A stretch of DNA of 64,000 nt from an uncultured beta proteobacterium (lineage in GTDB: Bacteria > Pseudomonadota > Gammaproteobacteria > Burkholderiales > Burkholderiaceae_E): NCBI GenBank assembly GCA_903934295.1, contig CAIZNI010000054.1, positions 1 through 64,000 of the forward strand, given 5' to 3'. The notes beneath the pieces were generated by a model that was not told the DNA's origin, did not search any database, and worked only from the letters and a program-made list of their open reading frames with translations. Positions within the stretch are counted from its first letter, which is position 1, and the number at the start of each line of letters is the position of its first letter. Positions 46,520 through 54,563 of this stretch are shown here, piece by piece. The translations under genes and the position numbers were made by a program.

Positions 46520-47128
46520 ATGAACGACTTTGTGCAGGCGCTGCGCGTTCAGCGCTGGGACGACCACCGCTACTACCACCACAGCCGCATCAACCAGTCG
46601 CTGCACTTCGTGAGCGCGCTCAGTTTTCTGGTGGCCTATGCGGTGCTGTGGTTCGATCCGGCGATCGCCGCGCTGATCGCGTGGCTGCTCGCGATGACCA
46701 CCCGCCAGGCCGGGCATTTCTTCTTCGAGCCCCGCGGCTACGACACCGTCAACCAGGCCACCCACGAGCACAAGGAAGACATCAAGGTCGGCTACAACCT
46801 GCGCCGCAAGGTGGTGCTGATGGCCGTCTGGGCCCTGGCACCGGTGGCCCTGCTGCTGGATCCGACGCTGATGGGCCTGATCGAGCCGGCGGGCGATGCG
46901 ATCGGCACCGCGCGCCAGATCGGCATGGCCTGGCTGGTCATCGGCGTGGCGGGGCTGGTGCTGCGCACGGTGCACCTGTGCTTCATCCGCGATGTGCAGA
47001 CCGGCCTGGTCTGGATGACCAAGATCCTGACCGACCCGTTCAACGACGCGTGGCTGTATCGCCGCGCGCCGCTGCACCTGCTGCGCGGGGAACTGATCGA
47101 CCCGATGCACGCCGTGCATCGGCGCTGA
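46520..47128 (+). CDS. Small membrane protein, Mpo1/DUF962-like
   Basis: 202 aa, preceded by CAGGAGG. About four helices: ~30-60, 92-115 and 135-165 are clear. The N-terminus YYHHSRINQSLHFVSALSF and the GHFFFEPRGYD loop after helix 2 resemble DUF962 proteins, whose yeast member Mpo1 is an iron-dependent dioxygenase acting on 2-hydroxy fatty acids. Conserved histidines (HHSRIN, LHF, GHFFF, THEH) could hold a metal. The likeness is partial, so the assignment is a hypothesis. Its stop is separated by one base from that of the convergent aminomutase-like gene. Confidence 0.55.
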   Translation: MNDFVQALRVQRWDDHRYYHHSRINQSLHFVSALSFLVAYAVLWFDPAIAALIAWLLAMTTRQAGHFFFEPRGYDTVNQATHEHKEDIKVGYNLRRKVVLMAVWALAPVALLLDPTLMGLIEPAGDAIGTARQIGMAWLVIGVAGLVLRTVHLCFIRDVQTGLVWMTKILTDPFNDAWLYRRAPLHLLRGELIDPMHAVHRR

Positions 47129-47129
47129 C

Positions 47130-48779
47130 TCAGAACCGTTGGGCGACCATTTCCCGCAGGATCTGCCGGCCGATCGACTTGTTCGTGAGGGCGGGGTCGC
47201 GCCACCACCAGCCGTCGGCCTGCATGGCGCGGGCGGCGGCGACGAAGCGATCGGCGACCGTCTCGAAGTCGGCTTCGCTGAAATTCAGCGAGAAGATCAT
47301 CCGCCCGCTGCCCACCCAGCTCAGCGCGAGCCCCTGGGCACGCAGGTAGAACTGCAGCATCCAGTTGTAGCGCGAGGGCTGCGTGTAGCAGACCGTCCAG
47401 ATCGTCGACAGGTTGGCCACGCGCACCGGCAGTTCGCCGGCCGCCAGACGCGCGTTCAGGTCGGCGGCGCGCCGGTTCCAGGTGTCCTCCAGGCCGTCGT
47501 ACAGACCGGCGATCGCCGGGGTGTCCAGGCGCTCCAGGAAGACCTGCATCGCGCCCATCACATACGGGTGCGCGTTGAAGGTGCCGCGCGCAAAGCAGAT
47601 GTCGGCCGGCCGGTCGGCCCGAAAGCGGCGCATCAGGTCGGCGCGCCCGCAGACCACGCCCACCGGCAGTCCGCCGCCCAGCGTCTTGCCATAAGTGACG
47701 AGGTCGGCGCGCACACCGAAGAATTCCTGGGCGCCGCCGCGTGCCAGGCGAAAGCCCACGAACACCTCGTCGAAGATCAGCACGATGCCGCGTTCGCTGC
47801 ACACCTCGCGCAGTCGCACGAGCCAGTCGGTGTAGGCGGCCTTGTCGAAGCCCGCCTGGCGCGAACTGTCGACCAGCGACGAGTCGCCCGGGGCGTTGCG
47901 GTTGGGGTGCAGCGCCTGCAGCGGATTGACCAGCACGCAGGCGATGTCGCGCCGCCGGCGCAGCACCCGCAGCGTGCGCTCGCTCATCTCGCTCAGGGTG
48001 TAGGTCTCGTGCGGGGGCAGCGGGTTGCCCACGCCGGGCTGAACGTCCTCCCACCAGCCGTGATACGCGCCGCACAGGCGCACCAGGTGCGAGCGCCCGG
48101 TGTGGTATCGCGCCACCCGCACCGCCTGCATCACCGCTTCGGTGCCGGACATGTGGAAGGACACCTCGTCCAGGTCGGAGATCTCGCGCAGGCGCTGCAC
48201 ATTGAAGGCGAGCGCCGGGTGGTAGGCGCCCAGCACCGGACCCAGGTCCTGCACCCGCTCGCTGCCCTCGCGGATGCACTGCTTGTAGAAGTCGTGGCCG
48301 AACACGTTCACGCCATACGAACCGGTCAGGTCGATCAGCCGGTTGCCGTCCAGGTCGACCAGCGTCACGCCCTCGGAGGACTGCGCGAAGCTGCCGGCAC
48401 CCAGCCGGCGCTTGACCGTTTCGCTGAACGGAAAGGGCACGCGGTAGCGGCTGGTGAACTGCAGATCCGACAGGCCGACTTCGGTCTGCGCGGTCAGTGC
48501 GCGCGACTTCGGGAATCGCTCCTCGTACAGCGTGGCCAGCCGTTCGAAGCCGCGCCGGCGCAGGCGGGCGGTCGCGTCATCGGCGCCGTCGCAGCAGAAG
48601 AACGCGTCGTCGCCGAAGGCATAGAACGGCAGCTGCGCGGCGACGCGGCGCGACAGCCGCGAGTGTCCCGACAGCGAGCGGTGCTTGGCGCGCGAGAGTT
48701 CGATGCGCTGTTTCAGCGCGGGCAGGCTGGCGGCGATCGCGCCGGCTGCCAGTGCATACCAACCGATGGTGGCGCTCAT
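47130..48779 (-). CDS. Membrane-anchored class III PLP aminotransferase/aminomutase (HemL-like)
   Basis: 549 aa; about 120 residues longer than HemL. One N-terminal helix (residues ~5-22) and a basic/Cys-containing segment precede the catalytic part, which begins near 110. The PLP core is complete: SGTEAVMQAVRVAR, YHGWW, FDEVFVGFR with Asp337 and YGKTLGGGLPVG with Schiff-base Lys365. It resembles glutamate-1-semialdehyde aminomutase, but the membrane anchor and lipid-enzyme neighbours argue against tetrapyrrole synthesis. I infer an amino-lipid or amino-sugar role. It is divergent from psd, 53 bases apart. Confidence 0.8.
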   Translation of the reverse strand: MSATIGWYALAAGAIAASLPALKQRIELSRAKHRSLSGHSRLSRRVAAQLPFYAFGDDAFFCCDGADDATARLRRRGFERLATLYEERFPKSRALTAQTEVGLSDLQFTSRYRVPFPFSETVKRRLGAGSFAQSSEGVTLVDLDGNRLIDLTGSYGVNVFGHDFYKQCIREGSERVQDLGPVLGAYHPALAFNVQRLREISDLDEVSFHMSGTEAVMQAVRVARYHTGRSHLVRLCGAYHGWWEDVQPGVGNPLPPHETYTLSEMSERTLRVLRRRRDIACVLVNPLQALHPNRNAPGDSSLVDSSRQAGFDKAAYTDWLVRLREVCSERGIVLIFDEVFVGFRLARGGAQEFFGVRADLVTYGKTLGGGLPVGVVCGRADLMRRFRADRPADICFARGTFNAHPYVMGAMQVFLERLDTPAIAGLYDGLEDTWNRRAADLNARLAAGELPVRVANLSTIWTVCYTQPSRYNWMLQFYLRAQGLALSWVGSGRMIFSLNFSEADFETVADRFVAAARAMQADGWWWRDPALTNKSIGRQILREMVAQRF

Positions 48780-48832
48780 GGTTCATCCCGTGGTCGAAAC
48801 CATCCTGTCTAAATGACTTCCTTTACACATCC

Positions 48833-49744
48833 ATGAACACACGCCAGATCATTGCCCGCCTCGTTCGCCAGGAAGACCTCAATTTCCTGCTCACCAACCG
48901 GATTCCCCGTCTGCAGGTCACCCGGTTCATGGGCTGGTTCAGCCGGATCGAGCATCCGCTGTTGTGCCGGCTGTCGATGGCGATCTGGCGCCTGTTCACC
49001 GAGCTCGATCTCAGTGACGCGAAGAAGACCTCGTTTCGCAGCCTGCATGAGTGCTTCACCCGCGAGCTCAAGCCCGGCGCGCGCCCGCTGGATCCCGATC
49101 CGGCGGTGCTGGTGAGCCCGTGCGACGCGATCGTGGGCGCCTGCGGGCGGGTCGAGGCCGGGCAGGTGCTGCAGGCCAAGGGGTTTCCGTACACGCTGGA
49201 AGAGCTGTTCGGCACCGCCGATGGCGCGATCCCTTATCGCGACGGCAGCTATGTGACGCTGCGCCTGACGTCGGCGATGTACCACCGCTTTCATGCGCTG
49301 GCCGACGGCCGTGTCGAGCAGGTCGACTACCTGTCGGGCGACACCTGGAATGTGAATCCGATCGCGCTGCAACGCATCGAGCGTCTGTTCTGCCGCAATG
49401 AGCGCGCGGTGATCAGCCTGCGCCTGCGCGCCGGCGGGCAGACGGTCGCCCTGGTGGCGGTGGCGGCGGTGCTGGTCGCCAGCATCCGGCTGCATTGTCT
49501 GGATGTGCTGCTCAGCCTGCGCTACCGGGGGCCGCACCGGTTGCGCTGCGCAGCCGACTGCGCGCGCGGCCAGGAACTCGGCTGGTTCGAGCACGGCTCG
49601 ACCATCATCGTGTTCGCGCCGCCCGGCTTCGCGCTGTGCGACGGCGTGATCACCGGAACACGGATCCGCATGGGGCAGCGGCTGATGCACCCGCCGTCAT
49701 CAGAGCGTCACCCGCCCGCGGTCCAATCGGCATCACCCTCCTGA
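48833..49744 (+). CDS. psd: Phosphatidylserine decarboxylase (proenzyme type)
   Basis: 303 aa from ATG 48833. Self-cleavage motif GST at 255-257 (FEHGSTIIVFAPPG); Ser256 would become the pyruvoyl group. Catalytic Asp98 (SPCDAIVG) and the YHRFH histidines (151, 154) match those of E. coli Psd. The middle keeps LQAKGFPYTLEELFG and LFCRNERAV. It converts phosphatidylserine to phosphatidylethanolamine at the inner membrane. The setting suggests an accessory copy or a relative acting on another phospho-amino-lipid. The PlcP-type gene follows 28 bases on. Confidence 0.88.
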   Translation: MNTRQIIARLVRQEDLNFLLTNRIPRLQVTRFMGWFSRIEHPLLCRLSMAIWRLFTELDLSDAKKTSFRSLHECFTRELKPGARPLDPDPAVLVSPCDAIVGACGRVEAGQVLQAKGFPYTLEELFGTADGAIPYRDGSYVTLRLTSAMYHRFHALADGRVEQVDYLSGDTWNVNPIALQRIERLFCRNERAVISLRLRAGGQTVALVAVAAVLVASIRLHCLDVLLSLRYRGPHRLRCAADCARGQELGWFEHGSTIIVFAPPGFALCDGVITGTRIRMGQRLMHPPSSERHPPAVQSASPS

Positions 49745-49772
49745 CGCCGCGCGCACGCAAGGCGAGCCGCCC

Positions 49773-50642
49773 ATGCAGCAGCACCAGCACCAGCACCATC
49801 GAACGCTGTGGATCTCCGATGTGCACCTGGGCACGACCGGTTGCAAGGCCGCCTACCTGCTCGACTTCCTGCGTCACAACGACGCCGACACGCTCTACCT
49901 GGTGGGCGACATCATCGACGGCTGGCAGCTGCGCCGTGGCTGGTACTGGCATCGCTCGCACAACGACGTGGTGCAAAAGGTGCTGCGCAAGGCGCGCAAG
50001 GGCACGCGGGTGATCTTCGTGCCCGGCAACCACGACGAGTTCGCGCGCCAGTTCGCCGGCCTTTGCTTCGGCGACATCGAGGTGGTCGATGAACTCGTCC
50101 ACACCACCGCCGACGGGCGCCGGCTGTGGGTGATCCACGGCGACCAGTTCGACGGCGTGGTGCAGAACGCGAAGTGGCTCGCCTATGTGGGCGACGCGCT
50201 CTACACCGTCGCGCTGTCGCTGAACCACTGGTTCAACCGCGCGCGCTCGCGCCTGGGGTTGCGCTACTGGTCGCTGTCGCAGTACCTGAAGCAGCGGGTC
50301 AAGAACGCGGTCTCGTTCATCAGCGACTTCGAGCATGCGCTGGCCCGCGAGGCGCGCCGGCGCGGCCTGGACGGCGTGGTCTGCGGCCACATCCACAAGG
50401 CCGAGATCCGGATGATCGACGGCACGCTGTACTGCAACGACGGCGACTGGGTCGAGAGCCTGACGGCGCTGGCCGAGGCCCATGACGGCACCCTGAGCCT
50501 GATCGTCTGGGACCATCTGCTGGACGGCAGCGCGCAGCCGCTGGTGCTGCCGGCGGCGTTCGACGAGCCGGTGGTGGTGTCCGAGACCACGCCCGCGCAG
50601 GAGACGGTGGTGGCGCGCCGCGCGCGAGAGCGCGTGGTCTGA
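49773..50642 (+). CDS. PlcP-type metallophosphoesterase (LpxH-related)
   Basis: 289 aa. Calcineurin-like metal motifs in order: WISDVHLGTTGCKA, LVGDIIDGWQLRRGWYW, PGNHDEFARQF, WVIHGDQFDGVVQNAKW and GHIHKAEIRMIDG. The long form, with the HNDVVQKVLRKARKG helix and SLSQYLKQRVKNAVSF, matches the PlcP subgroup (often annotated UDP-2,3-diacylglucosamine diphosphatase) rather than compact LpxH. PlcP degrades phospholipids to diacylglycerol during phosphate starvation, feeding a GT4 glycolipid synthase; such an enzyme is encoded 3 kb away. Confidence 0.82.
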   Translation: MQQHQHQHHRTLWISDVHLGTTGCKAAYLLDFLRHNDADTLYLVGDIIDGWQLRRGWYWHRSHNDVVQKVLRKARKGTRVIFVPGNHDEFARQFAGLCFGDIEVVDELVHTTADGRRLWVIHGDQFDGVVQNAKWLAYVGDALYTVALSLNHWFNRARSRLGLRYWSLSQYLKQRVKNAVSFISDFEHALAREARRRGLDGVVCGHIHKAEIRMIDGTLYCNDGDWVESLTALAEAHDGTLSLIVWDHLLDGSAQPLVLPAAFDEPVVVSETTPAQETVVARRARERVV

Positions 50643-50722
50643 ACGGCCGGCGGGCGGGTCCGGGCCGCCGCGGTAGCCGTTCGTTGCAGTCCCCTTCGCG
50701 CCGCGCCTCCGAAACCGCTGCT

Positions 50723-51832
50723 TCAGCAGCCCCGTTCCAGCGCCGACACCGGCCCGGGCGACTGGCCGAATCGCGCGCCGATGGCCGCCGCGGCCTGGTC
50801 GAGCTGAGCGAGGGTTCCCGAGTCGACCGGCACCTGCTGGGCCCGCTCGGCGCGGGTGCGCCGTTCGATGTCGCCCGGCATCAGGATGCCGCCCAGGGCC
50901 TCGCCGTCGGCCGACAGGCGGGCCGACTGGACCCAGTCGACGAAGTGGCGTGCCTCGGCCTCGAAACCCTGGCCGCCGGCCATGCGCGCCGGGTCGAACA
51001 CGATCGCCAGCATGTTGTTCCAGACGCCGTAGCGCGCCGGCAGGTTGGCCGGATGGGTGGTTTCCCCGCCGGTGAGCGCCGCGCCCAGCAGCTCGCACAC
51101 CATCGACAGCGCGAAGCCCTTGTGACGGGCGAAGGGCACCAGCGCGCCGTGCGGGCCCTCGGGCGGCTCGAACAGCACCGCCGGGTCATCGGTGGGCTGG
51201 CCCTCGGCGTCGATGAGGCTGCCCGGGGGCACCGGCACTTTTTTGTTGTAGGCCACGCGCACCTTGCCGGCGGCGATCGCGCTGGTGGCGAAGTCGAGCA
51301 CGATCGGCCCGCCGTCGTTGCGCGGCATGCCGACGGTGAACGGGTTGGTGTTGAAACGCCCCTCGCCACCGCCGTGGGGCGCGACCATCGGGTTGCGGCT
51401 GACCGCATTGGTGAAGTGGATCGACACCAGGCCGGCGGCCACCGCCTGCTCGGCCCAGTGCCCCACGCGGCCCAGGTGGTGCGAATGACGCAGGCCCATC
51501 ACGCACACGCCGTGCTGGCGGGCGCGCGCGATCGCCAGTTCCATGGCCTGGAAGGCCACCGACTGGCCCATGCCGCGCCGGCCGTCGACCGACAGCATCG
51601 GCCCGGTGTCGGTGGTGACCGCCACCGTCTGGTTGAGCTGCAGTTCGTGGTTGAGCAGCGAGTCGACATAGCGCGGCGCCATGCCTACGCCGTGCGAGTC
51701 GTGGCCGGCGAGGTTGGCGCCGACCAGATGGTCGGCGGTCAGGGTGGCCTCGCGGTCGCTGGAGCCGGCGGCGCGGAACAGGTCGATGACCCAGCGGTGC
51801 AGGGCGGCGGTGGGGATCAGGTGACTGGCCAT
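50723..51832 (-). CDS. Malate/L-lactate dehydrogenase family oxidoreductase, copy A
   Basis: 369 aa, Ldh2/MDH2/YlbC family, a fold unlike classical MDH. Markers: LVGANLAGHDSHGVGM near residue 38-53, CVMGLRHSHHLGRVGHWAEQA with the catalytic His, FNTNPFTVGMPRNDGGPIVLDFATS and GGILMPGD. Such enzymes reduce 2-oxo acids with NAD(P)H (2,3-diketogulonate, ureidoglycolate, malate, lactate). It is the downstream member of a tandem pair that are near-identical over long stretches. It lacks any obvious partner enzyme. Confidence 0.88.
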   Translation of the reverse strand: MASHLIPTAALHRWVIDLFRAAGSSDREATLTADHLVGANLAGHDSHGVGMAPRYVDSLLNHELQLNQTVAVTTDTGPMLSVDGRRGMGQSVAFQAMELAIARARQHGVCVMGLRHSHHLGRVGHWAEQAVAAGLVSIHFTNAVSRNPMVAPHGGGEGRFNTNPFTVGMPRNDGGPIVLDFATSAIAAGKVRVAYNKKVPVPPGSLIDAEGQPTDDPAVLFEPPEGPHGALVPFARHKGFALSMVCELLGAALTGGETTHPANLPARYGVWNNMLAIVFDPARMAGGQGFEAEARHFVDWVQSARLSADGEALGGILMPGDIERRTRAERAQQVPVDSGTLAQLDQAAAAIGARFGQSPGPVSALERGC

Positions 51833-51903
51833 GGGGATCTCTCGGGAAGGGGAGTGCGCCGGTGGGATCGGCTCAGGCGCGCGGTTCGGGCGCTCGGTTC
51901 ACG

Positions 51904-51929
51904 CGCGCAGTTCACACGCGCAGTTCAGA
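51904..51929. repeat. 13-bp tandem duplication at the copy B stop
   Basis: CGCGCAGTTCACA (51904-51916) is followed by CGCGCAGTTCAGA (51917-51929), which contains the stop of dehydrogenase copy B on the minus strand (TCA at 51925-51927). Further degenerate copies of the GTTC element extend to about 51882. Confidence 0.65.
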
Positions 51930-53031
51930 CAATCTCCAGCGCCGACAACGGCCCGGGCGAATGGCCAAAGCGCGTGGCGATCGCGGCCGCGGCCTTGTCC
52001 ATCTGGGCGAGGGTTCCCGTGTCGACCGGCACCTGATGGGCGCGTTCGGCGCGGGTGTGCCGTTCGGCGTCACCCGGCATCAGGATCCCGCCCAGCGCCT
52101 CGCCGTCGGCCGACAGTCGGGCGGAGCGGACCCAGTCGACGAAGTGACGCGCCTCGGCCTCGAAGCCCTGGCCGCCGGCCATTCGCGCCGGATCGAACAC
52201 GATGGTGAGCATGTTGTTCCAGATGCCGAAGCGCTCCGGGCGCGTGTCCGGGCGCATGGTGTCGCCGCCGGTGAGCGCGGCGCCCAGCAGTTCGCACACC
52301 ATCGCCAGCGCGAAGCCCTTGTGCCGCGCGATCGGCACCAGCGCGCCGTGCGGGCCTTCGGGCGGCTCGAACATCACCGCCGGGTCATCGGTGGGCTGGC
52401 CATTGGCGTCGATGAGGCTGCCCGCCGGTACCGGCACCCGCTTGTTGTAGGCCACGCGCACCTTGCCCTGGGCGATGGCGCTGGTGGCGAAGTCGAGCAC
52501 GATCGGTCCGCCATCGTGCCGCGGCATGCCGACAGTGAAGGGGTTGGTGTTGAAACGCGCTTCGCCGCCGCCGAACGGGGCGACCAGGATGGTGCGGGTG
52601 ATGGCGTTGGTGAAGTGGATCGACACCAGGCCGGCGGCCACCGCCTGTTCGGCCCAGTGACCGACCCGGCCCAGGTGGTGCGAATGACGCAGGCCCATCA
52701 CGCACACGCCGTGCTGGCGGGCGCGCGCGATGGCCAGTTCCATGGCCTGGAAGGCCACCGACTGGCCCATGCCGCGCATGCCGTCGACCGACAGCATCGG
52801 GCCGGTGTCGGTGGTGACCGCCACCGTCTGGTTGAGCTGCAGCTCGTGGTTGAGCAGCGAGTCGACATAGCGCGGGACCATCCCCACGCCGTGCGAGTCG
52901 TGGCCGGCGAGGTTGGCGCCCACCAGGTGGTCGGCGGTGAGGGCGGCCTCGCGATCGCTGGAGCCGGCGGCGCGAAACAGGTCGGCCACCCAGCGGTGCA
53001 GGGGTTCGGTGGGAATCAGGTGATCGGCCAT
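51925..53031 (-). CDS. Malate/L-lactate dehydrogenase family oxidoreductase, copy B
   Basis: 368 aa. Same family and same motif order as copy A, with most positions identical; the segment from LNHELQLNQTVAVTTDTGPM to HSHHLGRVGHWAEQ is almost unchanged even at DNA level. Differences cluster at SRNPMVAPHGGGEG versus TRTILVAPFGGGEA and at GGETTHPANLPARY versus GGDTMRPDTRPERF, that is, around the presumed substrate pocket and a surface loop. It lies upstream of copy A with a 92-base spacer and a period of about 1.2 kb. Confidence 0.88.
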   Translation of the reverse strand: MADHLIPTEPLHRWVADLFRAAGSSDREAALTADHLVGANLAGHDSHGVGMVPRYVDSLLNHELQLNQTVAVTTDTGPMLSVDGMRGMGQSVAFQAMELAIARARQHGVCVMGLRHSHHLGRVGHWAEQAVAAGLVSIHFTNAITRTILVAPFGGGEARFNTNPFTVGMPRHDGGPIVLDFATSAIAQGKVRVAYNKRVPVPAGSLIDANGQPTDDPAVMFEPPEGPHGALVPIARHKGFALAMVCELLGAALTGGDTMRPDTRPERFGIWNNMLTIVFDPARMAGGQGFEAEARHFVDWVRSARLSADGEALGGILMPGDAERHTRAERAHQVPVDTGTLAQMDKAAAAIATRFGHSPGPLSALEIV

Positions 53032-53154
53032 GGATGACTTTCGGGAGGCGGCGTCGACGGGAGCGGCGAGCGGTCCGGCATCTTAGCCACCGTGGCTGGC
53101 CCACCGCCGGCCTGCCGTCGTGTTTTCCGGAATTCGCTTGCGGTACGCTGGGGC

Positions 53155-54351
53155 ATGCGAGGCAAGGCGCTGATCGTCGCGATGTGTCTGGGCCAGGTCG
53201 GTGGCCTGCTGCCGCATGTGGTCGTGCCGGCGGTGATGGCCAGCCACCTGATCCCGCTGTGGGGCCTTACCAACGCGCAGGCCGGCCTGCTCGCCGCGGC
53301 CTACGCCGCCGGCTACATGCTGGCGGTGCCGGTGCTCAGCTCGCTCACCGACCGCATCGATGCGCGCCGCCTGCTGCTGATCGGATCGCTGTTCAGCGCC
53401 ACCGCCACCATCGCCTTCGGCTGGCTGGCGCAGGGTCTGATCTCGGCGATGCTGCTCTGGGGCCTGGCCGGCATCGGCTTCGCGGGCGCCTACATGCCCG
53501 GTTTGCGAGCGCTCACTGACCGGCTGGACCCCGGCGATGCGTCGCGCAGCGTCACCTTCTACACCTCGAGCTTTTCCCTGGGCGTGGGCCTGTCCTTCCT
53601 GGTCTCGCAGCTGGTGGCCGATGGGCTGGGCTGGCGCTGGTCTTTCGCGATCACCGGGCTGGGGCCGCTGGTGATGGCCGCGGTTGCCGCGTCGCTCGCG
53701 CCCAAGGCGCCGGTGCCGCGGGCCGGCGCGCTGCTCGATTTCCGGCCGGTGCTGCGCAACCGTCCCGCGATGGGCTACATCCTGGGCTACGGTTTTCACT
53801 GCTTCGAGCTGTACGGGATGCGCACCTGGATCGTCGCGTTCTGGACCTTCGTCGCCGCGCGCAACGGGCCGGCGGCGCTGCTCGATCCGATCACCGTCAG
53901 CGTCCTGGTCACGCTGCTGGCAATGCCCGCGAGCATCCTGGGCAATGAATGTTCGATCCGCTTCGGGCGCCATCGGGCGGTCAGCGTGATTCAGGTCGCG
54001 TCGGCGCTGGTCGCCCTGGCGATCGGCGCGCTGGCCGGCGGCTCGCCGCTGCTGCTGTTGGCATTGGTGCTGCTTTATGCGGTCACCGTGCCGGCCGATT
54101 CCGGCTCGCTCACCGCCGGCATGAGCGCCAGCGCCGATCCGGCGCTCAAGGGCGCGACCATGGCGCTGCACTCCACCGTGGGCTTCGGTCTGTCGGCGCT
54201 GGCGGGCTGGTCGGTGGGGGTTGCCCTGGATGCGTTCGGGGGCGCCGGCTCGACCCAGGGCTGGCTGGCCGGATTCGCGGTCATGGCGTCCGGGGTCGCG
54301 CTGGGTCCGCTGGCCCTGTGGTGGTCGCGCACGGGCGTGCGGACGCGCTGA
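53155..54351 (+). CDS. MFS transporter
   Basis: 398 aa from ATG 53155 (MRGKALIVAMCLGQ). Twelve helices, signature loop SLTDRIDARRLLLIG between helices 2 and 3, and GIGFAGAYMPGLRAL in helix 4-5. The pattern resembles CynX/NarK-type small-solute carriers, but no substrate motif is specific. It is divergent from the tandem dehydrogenases (124-base gap), so it may import their substrate. Confidence 0.85.
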   Translation: MRGKALIVAMCLGQVGGLLPHVVVPAVMASHLIPLWGLTNAQAGLLAAAYAAGYMLAVPVLSSLTDRIDARRLLLIGSLFSATATIAFGWLAQGLISAMLLWGLAGIGFAGAYMPGLRALTDRLDPGDASRSVTFYTSSFSLGVGLSFLVSQLVADGLGWRWSFAITGLGPLVMAAVAASLAPKAPVPRAGALLDFRPVLRNRPAMGYILGYGFHCFELYGMRTWIVAFWTFVAARNGPAALLDPITVSVLVTLLAMPASILGNECSIRFGRHRAVSVIQVASALVALAIGALAGGSPLLLLALVLLYAVTVPADSGSLTAGMSASADPALKGATMALHSTVGFGLSALAGWSVGVALDAFGGAGSTQGWLAGFAVMASGVALGPLALWWSRTGVRTR

Positions 54352-54352
54352 C

Positions 54353-54413
54353 CCGCTGGTCCGCTGGTCCGCTGGTCCGCTGACCCGGCCCGGCCCGGCC
54401 CGGCCCGGCCCGG
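54353..54413. repeat. Compound simple-sequence repeat (8-bp and 5-bp units)
   Basis: CCGCTGGT at 54353, 54361 and 54369, with a variant CCGCTGAC at 54377, is followed by six CCCGG units from 54384 to 54413. It begins two bases after the MFS stop. No coding frame uses it. Confidence 0.85.
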
Positions 54414-54563
54414 CCTGCGCCGGTTTCGCCGTCGCCTTGATGCGGGTCAATCGCACCCGACCGCGCCTCGCCTATCCTCGGTTCAACGGGTGGTGCACCT
54501 CGCGGCGATCGCCCGGTTCGGGTCGCCGTGCGGGCGCAGGCCCGGCAACCGGAGAGGAACCCG

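Noticed and set aside
47130-48779. Calling the PLP enzyme hemL
   Set aside because: The motif set fits, but the long anchored N-terminus and lipid neighbours make tetrapyrrole synthesis unlikely; the symbol is therefore withheld.
48805-48822. Second Pho box before psd (CTGTCTA…)
   Set aside because: Only the first half resembles CTGTCAT (5/7); the second half at the required spacing matches 3/7.
49773-50642. Calling the phosphoesterase lpxH
   Set aside because: It has the extra helical segments of the PlcP subgroup and lies beside a GT4 glycosyltransferase rather than lipid A genes.
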